From UBA6168 sp041163745 (GTDB lineage Bacteria; Bacteroidota; Bacteroidia; Chitinophagales; Saprospiraceae), in assembly GCA_041163745.1 (NCBI GenBank), contig JBEAQU010000071.1:1-64000 (forward strand): a DNA stretch of 64,000 bases, in the 5' to 3' direction. Numbering within the stretch: position 1 is the first letter of the stretch; each line of letters begins with the position of its first letter. Positions 17,435 to 25,503 of the stretch are shown piece by piece. Under the pieces are notes generated by a model. It was not told where the DNA came from and ran no database searches. It worked only from the letters and a program-made list of their open reading frames with translations. Both the position numbers and the translations under genes were made by a program.

Positions 17435-17472
17435 AAAGGCCCGTTCCCTGTCCGCACGGGGGATGGGCCTTT
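17435..17472 (+). terminator. Hairpin after the S9 peptidase gene
   Basis: AAAGGCCC (17435-17442) pairs with GGGCCTTT (17465-17472), and inner TCCC/GGGG pairs extend it. It lies 34 bases after the stop codon. Confidence 0.6.
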
Positions 17473-17567
17473 CCGGTTTGTTCCCGATCTGTGCCGGCCT
17501 TCCAACAGCATCCTTGAACCGGCAGCGACATTTGGCTGGCTTTTGTGGCCAAGGAGACGGATGAAAG

Positions 17568-17602
17568 AAAAAAAAAGCCGCTGACCGGAGACCGGTAGCG
17601 GC
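17568..17602 (-). terminator. Rho-independent terminator of tRNA-Asn
   Basis: Read on the minus strand, GCCGCT-ACCGG pairs with CCGGT-AGCGGC around a TCT loop and is followed at once by nine T. It begins 11 bases downstream of the tRNA 3' end. Confidence 0.85.
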
Positions 17603-17612
17603 ATTTCTGGAG

Positions 17613-17686
17613 CGCCCCCTCAAGGACTTGAACCTTGGACCTACGGATTAACAGTCCGCCGCTCTAACCAGCTGAGCTAAGGAGGC
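17613..17686 (-). tRNA. tRNA-Asn (anticodon GUU)
   Basis: The minus strand folds into a complete cloverleaf. The 7-bp acceptor stem is GCCTCCT with AGGGGGC (containing a U-G pair). The D-arm is GCTC...GAGC and the T-arm is CAAGG-TTCAAGT-CCTTG. The anticodon loop CTGTTAA has GTT at 17652-17650. There is no intron, and CCA is not encoded. It is flanked by its own promoter and terminator. Confidence 0.97.
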
Positions 17687-17702
17687 AATCACCCTGGAAC
17701 AA

Positions 17703-17733
17703 ATTATAGTTGCTGTTCGAAGGCGGACGCAAA
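17703..17733 (-). promoter_or_regulatory. Promoter of tRNA-Asn
   Basis: On the minus strand TTGCGT (17733-17728) is followed after 19 bases by TATAAT (17708-17703) within TATAATTTG. This is about 17 bases before the tRNA 5' end and fits a vegetative promoter for a stable RNA. Confidence 0.7.
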
Positions 17734-18135
17734 TGTATGATAGTTTTGATTCAATTTGCAAATGCCGTCCTCTTTTTTTTTATTTTTTATTGTTGCGAAC
17801 AGGCGGCGGAGAATCCCTCCTTGGGCACATCAAACCATCGCCTGACCTTCGACAGCCCCTTGCTGAAAGGAGGTTAGCCTATACTTCAAATGCAACAGAA
17901 ACGCAACCCGCCTTCCCGACTCCTTGCAGCCGCCCGCTTCTCCCGCTCCTTGCCGCCCGGCGGTGAACGGTCCGTCATTCGACTTCGCAATATTCCTTGG
18001 GAATTCCTATTTTCGCGACCTACGGTGATTCCGACCCTATGACAACGGTTGCGGAACATCGCAGGGCGCTTTCACCGGATCCGGTCCGATGCCGTGCCCG
18101 GAACACCTTCAACCTAACATCCTAAATACAACTCC
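17734..18135. other. Spacer upstream of the PfkB kinase gene
   Basis: No credible gene is visible here. A plus-strand TAGTTTTG at 17741-17748 matches the -7 consensus but has no spaced TTG, and it lies 390 bases before the kinase start. GAATTCCTATTTTCG near 18005 is a nearer, imperfect candidate. Confidence 0.35.
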
Positions 18136-19056
18136 ATGCCGCTCCTGACCGTCGGTACCGTAGCCATTGACGACCTCGAAACACCGTTTGGAAAGGCGGA
18201 TCGAATTGTAGGCGGTGCCTGTACCTACATTTCCCTGGCCGCATCCTATTTCGTACCTTCCATCAACCTGGTTTCCATCATCGGGGATGATTTCCCACAG
18301 GACACCCTGGAATTGCTTGCCGGTAAGGGTGTCAACCTGGAGGGGCTGCAGCGCAAGCCAGGAGAACGGTCTTTCTTTTGGGCCGGCCGCTACCACCGGG
18401 ACCTGAACAGCCGGGATACCTTGGACACCCAGCTGAACGTGCTGGCGGATTTCGACCCCGTACTGCCCGAACATTACAAAAGCAGCCGCTACCTGATGCT
18501 CGGTAACCTCACGCCGGCTGTCCAGCTACGCGTACTGGAACAATTGGCGGAAAGACCGGCTTTCATCGCCATGGACACTATGAATTTTTGGATGGACACG
18601 GCCTTGGAAGACCTTCGGTCGGTGCTGCGGGAAGTGGATTGCCTCCTGATAAACGATGAGGAAGCCAGGCAGTTGAGTGGGGAACATTCCCTCGTCCGGG
18701 CGGCGGAAGTCATCCTTGCCATGGGCCCCGCCTACCTGGTCATCAAGAAAGGAGAACACGGCGCGTTGCTGTTTCACGGCGAGGATATTTTCTTCGCCCC
18801 CGCTTTGCCACTGGCATCCGTCTACGACCCCACCGGAGCCGGCGACACCTTTGCCGGCGGCTTCATCGGCTACCTGGCCAGTACGCGGGACCATTCGTTT
18901 GAAAACATGAAAAGAGCCGTCATCTACGGTTCTGCCATGGCCTCTTTCTGCGTGGAAAAATTCGGTATCGAACGACTCACCGACCTGTCCGAGCTGGAAA
19001 TTAAAGGCAGGATCGCCCGTTTTGTTTCGTTGGTGAATTTCGACGCCCGCTTATGA
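18136..19056 (+). CDS. PfkB-family sugar/nucleoside kinase
   Basis: This 306-residue cytoplasmic kinase of the ribokinase fold transfers phosphate from ATP to a sugar or nucleoside. The N-terminal GG(A/C)CTY segment near residue 31 and IIGDDFPQDTLELL are the substrate-side features. NDEEARQLSG precedes the C-terminal signature DPTGAGDTFAGGF (near residue 234), where the Asp of GAGD is the catalytic base and forms the anion hole. Substrate cannot be assigned from sequence. It is transcribed alone and converges on rlmN 22 bases away. Confidence 0.88.
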   Translation: MPLLTVGTVAIDDLETPFGKADRIVGGACTYISLAASYFVPSINLVSIIGDDFPQDTLELLAGKGVNLEGLQRKPGERSFFWAGRYHRDLNSRDTLDTQLNVLADFDPVLPEHYKSSRYLMLGNLTPAVQLRVLEQLAERPAFIAMDTMNFWMDTALEDLRSVLREVDCLLINDEEARQLSGEHSLVRAAEVILAMGPAYLVIKKGEHGALLFHGEDIFFAPALPLASVYDPTGAGDTFAGGFIGYLASTRDHSFENMKRAVIYGSAMASFCVEKFGIERLTDLSELEIKGRIARFVSLVNFDARL

Positions 19057-19078
19057 GAACAGAAGGACCGGGCAACCG

Positions 19079-20128
19079 CTACCGATTGGCCAACTGGCCA
19101 CAGGCGGCGTCGATATCCTTTCCCCTGCTCCTTCTTACGGTCACCACAATGTCACGGCGGCTGAGATAGGCCGCGAAGCGGTCGATTCGATCCTCCCCGG
19201 CGGAATGAAAATCCAGCCCGGGAACAGCATTGTACTCGATGATGTTAACCCGTACCGGAAACCGCCGACAAAGCTTCGCCAAGTGCACCGCATCCTCCTC
19301 CCGGTCGTTAAAGTCCCGGAAAGCGATATATTCAAAGCTGATCCTGTTTCTCGTCCGTTGGTAAAAGTAATGAAGCGCATCCATAAGGACGGGAAGGTTG
19401 TTCTCCTCATTGATGGGCATGATGGTGTCCCGCTGCGCGTCGGTAGGTGCATGCAAGGACAAAGCGAGATTGAAACGGACGCCCTCGTCTGCCAATCGGA
19501 CAATCATCTTGGCGATACCCGCCGTGCTGACGGTAATCCTGCTGGGGGACATCGCCAGGCCGTCCGATGCGGTGATCCGTTCTATGCTTTCCAACACCGG
19601 CCGGTAAGCCAACAAAGGCTCCCCCATACCCATGTATACAATGTTGGTCAGCCCAAACCCGAAAATCTCCATGCATTGCCGGTTGACCAACACCACTTGG
19701 TCCACGATTTCCGCTGCTTCCAGGTTCCGCACCCGCTTCATCTGTCCAGTCGCACAAAACCGACAGCTCAGACTGCAACCGACCTGGCAGGACACACAGA
19801 CTGTGTACCGTCGATCAGCAGGCGCAGGAATCAGTACAGATTCTATCAAGTGGCCATCATGCAGGCGGAAACGGAACTTCACCGTACCGTCCACGCTCCG
19901 CTGCACCTTGTCCTCCCGGATAGGAAGAATGTCGAAGCGCTCCGACAGCAAGGCACGGTCCCGAAGGGAGAGATTGGTCATCTCCGTGAGGGAATGTGCT
20001 CCTTTTTTCCATAGCCACTCCCAGACCTGGCGCGCACGGAACGACTGGAAACCCATGCCCGTGAGTGCCTCCGCCAGGGCCGGATAGCGCATCTGACGAA
20101 TGTCCTGCTTTTTCGGAATCGCTGTCAT
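19079..20128 (-). CDS. rlmN: Dual-specificity rRNA/tRNA adenine C2 methyltransferase
   Basis: This 349-residue radical SAM enzyme methylates C2 of A2503 in 23S rRNA and, in well-studied species, A37 of some tRNAs. The [4Fe-4S] cysteines are Cys118, Cys122 and Cys125 in GCSLSCRFCATG. The methyl-carrying cysteine is Cys343 in DIDAACGQL. VYMGMGEPL and ALSLHAPTDAQR are RlmN hallmarks and separate it from Cfr-type resistance enzymes only by overall fit. ATG 20128 is chosen because the in-frame extension upstream shows no conservation-like features. The SRP RNA gene lies upstream on the same strand and ends about 180 bases before it. Confidence 0.95.
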   Translation of the reverse strand: MTAIPKKQDIRQMRYPALAEALTGMGFQSFRARQVWEWLWKKGAHSLTEMTNLSLRDRALLSERFDILPIREDKVQRSVDGTVKFRFRLHDGHLIESVLIPAPADRRYTVCVSCQVGCSLSCRFCATGQMKRVRNLEAAEIVDQVVLVNRQCMEIFGFGLTNIVYMGMGEPLLAYRPVLESIERITASDGLAMSPSRITVSTAGIAKMIVRLADEGVRFNLALSLHAPTDAQRDTIMPINEENNLPVLMDALHYFYQRTRNRISFEYIAFRDFNDREEDAVHLAKLCRRFPVRVNIIEYNAVPGLDFHSAGEDRIDRFAAYLSRRDIVVTVRRSRGKDIDAACGQLANR

Positions 20129-20306
20129 CTGGATTTCACTGAATCCCGCTGCGGTCCTGTCGGAAACGCAACGGTGTGAGACATGGTGTGTCGTCGCAAG
20201 AAGAACTGCACTACCCCCGAATTCAATTGGTGCGCAGCGACCTCGACGCATCGGGTGTGACGCCGATCCATGGAAAGTTGTTTTCCAATTTTGTCAAAAA
20301 AAATAT

Positions 20307-20399
20307 GGCAAGCAACCATACCGCACCGCTCAACCGTCTACCCTTGCTGCATTTCTGCCCTGGGGGGGTTCGACAGGAACTGGTCGTATGGCGCTTGCC
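20307..20399 (-). ncRNA. ffs: Bacterial small signal recognition particle RNA (4.5S-like)
   Basis: The minus strand forms a long hairpin. The 5' segment GGCAAGC-GCCATAC pairs with GTATGG..GCTTGCC at the 3' end. The apex reads CAGG-GCA-GAAA-TGC-AGCA, which is SRP domain IV: a GNRA tetraloop on a 3-bp stem with the conserved CAGG and AGCA sides that bind Ffh. Size is about 93-100 nt. The 3' stem is followed by ATATTTTTTTT (20306-20296), so the RNA stem also acts as its terminator. A TAGTTTTG box sits 4-12 bases upstream. The SRP RNA guides co-translational membrane targeting with Ffh and FtsY. Confidence 0.9.
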
Positions 20400-20403
20400 G
20401 TTG

Positions 20404-20411
20404 CAAAACTA
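20404..20411 (-). promoter_or_regulatory. -7 box TAGTTTTG of the SRP RNA gene
   Basis: An exact TAnnTTTG match on the minus strand sits immediately before the predicted RNA 5' end at about 20399. The upstream TTG element is not at the usual spacing. Confidence 0.65.
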
Positions 20412-20620
20412 ACAAAACACACTTATCCTTGTCTCTTTCAAAGCAAATAATTTGCATGCCGCCATGGCCCTTCCGACAGGAGCAGATCGTCTCGAAAAAA
20501 TACCTTTTTTACGGCAGCCCCTCCCCTGCCACCGGCAACATCCCGACAGCTTCCGAAGGATCCGGCAGCCGGAAAAAACGCAACCGAACGAATCGCCCAC
20601 CCTGGATGGGATAAAAAAAA

Positions 20621-20652
20621 TTGAAATTATTGTATCACTTGGCTTATTTTTG
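20621..20652 (+). promoter_or_regulatory. Promoter TTG-N21-TATTTTTG
   Basis: TTG at 20621-20623 is followed after 21 bases by TATTTTTG (20645-20652), an exact Bacteroidota vegetative promoter layout. The next plus-strand gene starts at 21280, so the transcript would carry a leader of roughly 620 nt or include a separate small RNA. Confidence 0.6.
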
Positions 20653-21279
20653 TTCTGATAAACGAAACGATACAACGGCCTCCTGCAACGCATCCGCCGC
20701 CATAGCGTGTAAGTCTGCTTACAAGGATTGCTGCACGAAAAATAAAACGCTTATGCTGTCCGGCACCCGGTGTCTTCGACTTCCTGCCGCTCGGGATAAT
20801 CGTTTTTTTTTGACCTGATGCTTCCGCTCATCATCCCGCGCTGTGTGGCCCGTCGTTCGTTTCTGACCGTTGCCGGCGAACATGGTGGAACCGTATTTCC
20901 TTCTCCGCTTCCCAGACCGTTGTAAGGAAAAAAGCAACCTCCCCGCCCGCCCGCTTCCTCATCAACCGAAATGTCGGTTGGATCATACATTCTGGCTGGT
21001 ATTCAGTATCGGAAACGGTACGACAACCCACCGACAGTCATATTGGTCGAGACGGTCCGTCTGCATGCTTTCCTACCCCTGTTCCACGACATTAATTTCG
21101 GGTCTCCGAAACCTCCGGTATTCATCCGGAACAACGCTCCGTCAGCGTCCTGCCGGGGACAGGGTATTCTTATATCGCAATCGGTAATCCGGTCGGCATG
21201 TCCGACCTGCACCCTTCCGTCCAGTGTCGGAAACAGGCTGTTTATTATTCATATTTTTTTTAATTTTAAAGTTTATCGT
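20653..21279 (+). other. Long untranslated leader or unannotated RNA before the RRM gene
   Basis: I see no convincing protein gene. The last 40 bases are AT-rich (TTTATTATTCATA, TTTAATTTTAAAG) directly before the ATG at 21280 and could hold a second promoter or an unstructured ribosome-loading site. Long leaders are common on cold-regulated RNA-binding protein mRNAs; applying that here is inference. Confidence 0.35.
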
Positions 21280-21870
21280 ATGAATATCTTTGTTGCTAAG
21301 TTGGATTTCAGCACAACCAGTGAAGAACTTCAGGCAGTATTCGAGCGTTTCGGGGAAGTCACCTCCGCCAAAGTAATCGATGACAAGCTGACCGGCAAGT
21401 CAAAGGGCTACGGTTTCGTCGAAATGCCCAACGAAGAAGAGGCAAATGAGGCGATCAATGCATTGAACGAATCAGAATTGAGCGGCAGGACGATTGTCGT
21501 CAAAGAGGCTACGCCGAAAGAAGACCGGCCGAGACGGAGTTTCGGTGGTAACAGCGGCGGCGGTGGAGGATACCGTCCCCGTCCTTACGGGTCCGGTGGC
21601 TCCGGTGGAGGAGGATATCGGAGCGGGGGCAACCGATACAGCGGGGGCAACGACCGATACAGCGGGGGCAACGACCGATACGGCGGGGGCAACGACCGAT
21701 ACGGCGGGGGCAACGACCGATACGGCGGGGGCAACGACCGATACGGAAACCGGAGCGGTAACGACCGCTATGGTGAGCGCAACGACCGCTTTAACGATCG
21801 GAAGGACCGATACAACGACCGCTACGAAGATCGTAACGAGCGCTACAACGACCGGTACGACGAATATTGA
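21280..21870 (+). CDS. RRM RNA-binding protein with Gly/Asn/Asp/Arg/Tyr-rich tail
   Basis: This 196-residue protein has a single RNA recognition motif at residues 1-80. RNP2 is IFVAKLDF and RNP1 is KGYGFVEM. A low-complexity tail follows: Gly-rich to residue ~120, then GGNDRY repeats, then NDRY/NERY repeats to the end. This is the cyanobacterial/Bacteroidota Rbp architecture, linked to single-stranded RNA binding and cold response; the RGG/RY-like tail resembles those of phase-separating proteins. ATG 21280 is chosen because the RNP2 strand then starts at residue 3. It has its own terminator at 21933. Confidence 0.92.
   Translation: MNIFVAKLDFSTTSEELQAVFERFGEVTSAKVIDDKLTGKSKGYGFVEMPNEEEANEAINALNESELSGRTIVVKEATPKEDRPRRSFGGNSGGGGGYRPRPYGSGGSGGGGYRSGGNRYSGGNDRYSGGNDRYGGGNDRYGGGNDRYGGGNDRYGNRSGNDRYGERNDRFNDRKDRYNDRYEDRNERYNDRYDEY
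21623..21745 (+). repeat. 21-base tandem repeats inside the RRM gene
   Basis: Five almost identical units of GCGGGGGCAACGACCGATAC plus A or G occupy 21641-21745. An 18-base unit lacking GAC precedes them at 21623-21640. Each unit encodes the hexa/heptapeptide GGNDRY(S/G). Near-identity at the DNA level indicates recent slippage expansion. Confidence 0.9.
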
Positions 21871-21932
21871 CTGTAAAAAAGCCGACTTCCGGCGCAAGCG
21901 GTCCTTGTGACGGTTCGGCGTGATTGAACGGA

Positions 21933-21967
21933 AGCCCATCCCTGGATATGCAGGGATGGGCTTTTTG
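21933..21967 (+). terminator. Rho-independent terminator of the RRM gene
   Basis: A 12-bp perfect stem AGCCCATCCCTG / CAGGGATGGGCT with a GATATG loop is followed by TTTT, 63 bases after the stop codon. Confidence 0.9.
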
Positions 21968-22058
21968 ATGACCACATCCTCCTGCACGCTCCCAACCGGA
22001 ATATGAAAAGAAAAAAGCCCGGGTTCCTTACCGTCGGAAAGGGTGCCATTACCACATT

Positions 22059-25000
22059 TCATTTCGCAGGATCCGCCTTCCAGACCTGCTCCGGCAGTTT
22101 TGGCAAGGACAATTCGTATGTGTCGAGTGCGTCATAAACTATCTCATGCACCCGGCTCCTGGTGGCCTCTGTGAAGATCTTTGTGTTTTGCGCATTGGGA
22201 TGCACCCTGTTGGAAAGAAAAATATAAATCAGTTCCTCCTTGGGATCAACCCAGAAACAAGTACCCGTGAAGCCGGTATGACCGAAACTGTTTCGCGCGG
22301 CATGCCGTGAATAGCTGGGATATTTTCGTTGCACCGGGGTGTCGAAACCCAAGCCCCGATGGTTTCCGTAGCTTGCGTTGGTGAAACCGGACACCGTTTC
22401 CGGTCGAAAATACTGCCGCCCGCCATATGATCCCCGGTTCAGGAGGAGCTGACATAGGACAGCAAGGTCTTCCGCGTTCGAAAACAGCCCTGCGTTGCCA
22501 CCCACCCCGCCCATCAAGGCGGCAGCCGGGTCATGCGGATAGCCGTGCACCAAGGTTTTCCGCCAACGCTTGTCCTGTTCGGTCGGCAGCACCCGGCTTC
22601 TCGGATGAGCTTCCAACGGGCGGAACCGCAAGTGGCGCAATCCGAGCGGACCATATAATTCACGCGCCAGGAAAGCATCCAATCCCAGACCTGATTTCTT
22701 CTCAACCAACTGCTGCAGGAGGAAATAATTGACATCACTATACCGGAAGCGCTGCTTGTATACCGGCAACCGGTACACTCTTCGCAGGATGCTGTCTCTA
22801 AAATCCTGCCGCATGTACAGCCCGTCCGCGACCTTCACTTGATAAGCCCCACGACGGGTTCGACAAAAATAGCCGTTGCACCCCCTGATCGGTACGTTCC
22901 GATAGTTGTACAGTTTGCCGATGGGCATTTGCGCCTGTAATCCGGAATTGTGAAGCAATAGGTCCCGTACCTTGATGTTGCCGACCGGACGCTTGGCAAC
23001 CTCCGGCAGGAAAATCCCCAATCGGGCCGACAAATCGACTTTCCGGTCGTCTACCAAGCGCATCATCGCCAAAGCGGTCGCCCCCACTTTCGTGATGGAT
23101 GCGATGTCAAAAAGATCATCCGTTCTGACCAAAGGCCATCGCTTGCTGTCATAGGTATGGTGGCCGAACCCTTCGGAAAAAACCACTTTCCCTTTTCTGG
23201 CCACCAACACCTGGCAGGCCGGGAACACACCCCGGTCGATGGCCGCCGATACCACGGCATGTATGCCGACCAATTTCTCCGGTTTTATTCCCGCATCGCG
23301 GGGGTCGGTATAACCCAATCGCACGGCTGAAGGATGCAAGCCCGTCCCCTGCCGCATGTTTACTCCCAGGTCCACCGGCAACACGCCGGAAGGACGATCC
23401 CCGCCGAAAAGCAACTGTGCACAGTATCGCTCGGTTGTCTTGTTACGTTCGAAAGCCTGAATGATCGCGACGGAGGGGTCCAACAAGGGAAGATGGGCGG
23501 CCGAACCAAAATGCACGACCACCACCGCACCTTCACATGCCAGGGAATTGATCCTGGCGGTCAGCTGCGCCACCTCTCCGTCAAATGAAGATTCGTCCAT
23601 TATCACCACCAACACTTCCTCCGGCCGGATACCACCCGGCAGATACCCGGCTTCCAGTCCCCTCCAACAGGAATCCATCGGTGTGTAGTGCATTTCCTCC
23701 GGGTCCGCATATTTCATAAAGGCGGCTGTGAATTCTCCAAAGTCCGTCTTTGAAAATCCCAGTATCCGGAAACGCCGATGAAGCATGTCCTGAAACGGTA
23801 CCTTGCCCCCACCGTCCCGGACCAAAACCACGGAGCGTGCAAACAGACAGGCGGCGAAATAAGGCCACTCCTCCGCCCGGAAATATGCCTCCAACCCATC
23901 CCGCTGGTCCGGACGGAAAAGGCGGAGCCTGCTTCGATCGGCATCCAACCGCATAACCGGAGCGGCATCTTCGGTATGGCCGACCAATCGCACAAATTGC
24001 GCGGCGCCGCCGACGGCTGGGCCTTGACCGACAACGGCACGAACCAGCAAAGGCAAACGACCTCCCCATTGCCAGGCTTTCGCCTGCAGAATCCGGAAAA
24101 CACGTTCGTCCAACGCTTCCATGGTAAGCTCACCACCGGAAAGCATCTCCAAGCACGCCGAAAGAACCGTCGCCGGGTCCGCTGTCAGGAACAAGTCTCC
24201 TTGCAACAAAAGCGCCGGCGTGCAATCCGATGCCGACTCCAGATCAAGTACCCGCAACCCGTCAAATCCTACCGATGACTCCATACCGGAAAAAATGGTC
24301 CCGATTGTACCGTCCGGCGCAACCTTCGCATCCACTGACAGTGCCACTCCGGCAAGACCTGCGTCCACTCGGTCCTGCCAACCGGCCAGACTTTCTAGGT
24401 AACTCGAATCCCGCTCCGATCCCGACTGAATATACCGGACCGCAGCCACAGCCGCAATCCTTTCCCGATGCAAGGCACTTACCAGGCCGGCCGCAGGACC
24501 GTCCTGTCCAAATCGCTTCCGACGGACCGGTCCGTATTGTGGCGACAATCCGTCATGAAGAGGGTCTTTCAGTAGCAAGAAGTTAATATCCAAATTCTTA
24601 CACTGCGAAACCAGCTGCTTTTCCATCGCCAGAAACAATCCGGCCGAATCTATGCAAGCCATAGTCAAAGCCTGTGGCATCCTCGTGACATCCGAAAACA
24701 ATCCATGCTGGGAGATACGCTCCTCACTTCCAAAAAACAACGGTATCCGGGCTGCGCTCACCAAGCTGTCATGCCATGACAAATACGTCTCCAATGGCAA
24801 GTTCCGAAGGAATACCCCGCCGACCGTACCCCGGCGGACGGACAACAACAAACTGTCATTCCAGACCGCGTCCGTTACCTTTGGCCTCCAGACCAGGAGT
24901 TGCCCGATTTTTTCCGCCGTGGTCATCGAGGAAAGTACCACCGCTATCTCCTGGCTGTCCACACCAGGAAAAGAAGTGTCCGCGAACCTTGGCAATCCGC

Positions 25001-25112
25001 GTCCGCTCCGATCCATACAGCTCCCTAAAGCGAGAAAGGACAATACCCAACCAAGGAAAATGCCTGTCCTGGAACGGATGAGGCCGTTCGTACCACAATT
25101 CATGACCCTCAT
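22059..25112 (-). CDS. Lipoprotein: degenerate GH3-like domain fused to class C beta-lactamase-type serine hydrolase
   Basis: This 1017-residue protein carries a lipoprotein signal (SFLALGSC). The first half (about 50-600) follows the GH3/NagZ plan: VDSQEIAVVLSSMTTAEKIGQLLV opens it and VGFDGLRVLDLES matches the nucleophile strand. The KHFPGHG acid/base loop of NagZ is replaced by RYIQSGSERD, so glycosidase activity is doubtful. The second half (about 610-1017) is a penicillin-binding/AmpC-fold domain with Ser672-x-x-Lys675 (SITK), YSDVN and HTG. Such fusions are common in Bacteroidota and are thought to act on peptidoglycan fragments; the substrate is unproven. ATG 25112 or 25103 both give the signal. 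Confidence 0.87.
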   Translation of the reverse strand: MRVMNCGTNGLIRSRTGIFLGWVLSFLALGSCMDRSGRGLPRFADTSFPGVDSQEIAVVLSSMTTAEKIGQLLVWRPKVTDAVWNDSLLLSVRRGTVGGVFLRNLPLETYLSWHDSLVSAARIPLFFGSEERISQHGLFSDVTRMPQALTMACIDSAGLFLAMEKQLVSQCKNLDINFLLLKDPLHDGLSPQYGPVRRKRFGQDGPAAGLVSALHRERIAAVAAVRYIQSGSERDSSYLESLAGWQDRVDAGLAGVALSVDAKVAPDGTIGTIFSGMESSVGFDGLRVLDLESASDCTPALLLQGDLFLTADPATVLSACLEMLSGGELTMEALDERVFRILQAKAWQWGGRLPLLVRAVVGQGPAVGGAAQFVRLVGHTEDAAPVMRLDADRSRLRLFRPDQRDGLEAYFRAEEWPYFAACLFARSVVLVRDGGGKVPFQDMLHRRFRILGFSKTDFGEFTAAFMKYADPEEMHYTPMDSCWRGLEAGYLPGGIRPEEVLVVIMDESSFDGEVAQLTARINSLACEGAVVVVHFGSAAHLPLLDPSVAIIQAFERNKTTERYCAQLLFGGDRPSGVLPVDLGVNMRQGTGLHPSAVRLGYTDPRDAGIKPEKLVGIHAVVSAAIDRGVFPACQVLVARKGKVVFSEGFGHHTYDSKRWPLVRTDDLFDIASITKVGATALAMMRLVDDRKVDLSARLGIFLPEVAKRPVGNIKVRDLLLHNSGLQAQMPIGKLYNYRNVPIRGCNGYFCRTRRGAYQVKVADGLYMRQDFRDSILRRVYRLPVYKQRFRYSDVNYFLLQQLVEKKSGLGLDAFLARELYGPLGLRHLRFRPLEAHPRSRVLPTEQDKRWRKTLVHGYPHDPAAALMGGVGGNAGLFSNAEDLAVLCQLLLNRGSYGGRQYFRPETVSGFTNASYGNHRGLGFDTPVQRKYPSYSRHAARNSFGHTGFTGTCFWVDPKEELIYIFLSNRVHPNAQNTKIFTEATRSRVHEIVYDALDTYELSLPKLPEQVWKADPAK

Positions 25113-25503
25113 GAACCAGCTGATTTGAATACTTGGCGACGGAAAAGGCGCAGAACCATTTCCTTGGCCTCCTTGCTGCACCTGAACACTTTAGGCAATA
25201 CAATCCGTTCGAACATGATCCAGCTGAGTGAAATGCACTGACGAACGCAGGGTAGAAAACCCGCCCGACTGTATTGGATCACTGCAGGTGTAAGGGTTCG
25301 GGCACAACATACCTGGGATAAATATATATGTTTTTTTCACGCCAACAAAAGCTGGACATGATTTTGTAGAATACCCGGCGGACCCGCATGACATACCGAT
25401 CTGCCCATACTTCTCGGAAGATGGAGGTCGCTCGGACCGCTTCTTGCAAATGGAAAAACGCAGCGGCAGGAAAAACGACCGGTAGCAGGCACCAAGGAAT
25501 TTC
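25113..25503. other. Spacer between mltA and the GH3-like lipoprotein gene
   Basis: About 390 bases separate two minus-strand genes. A short AT-rich patch (GGATAAATATATATGTTTTTTT, about 25315-25336) is visible, but no exact promoter box or terminator hairpin. It contains no credible gene. Confidence 0.4.

Noticed and set aside
17733..17966. 77-codon plus-strand frame after a TAGTTTTG box
   Set aside because: The translation has no features beyond a Phe/Leu-rich stretch and no homology I recognise. The promoter box lacks a spaced TTG.
21623..21745. Possible CRISPR array
   Set aside because: The repeats are contiguous 21-base units with no spacers and are in-frame codons of the RRM protein.
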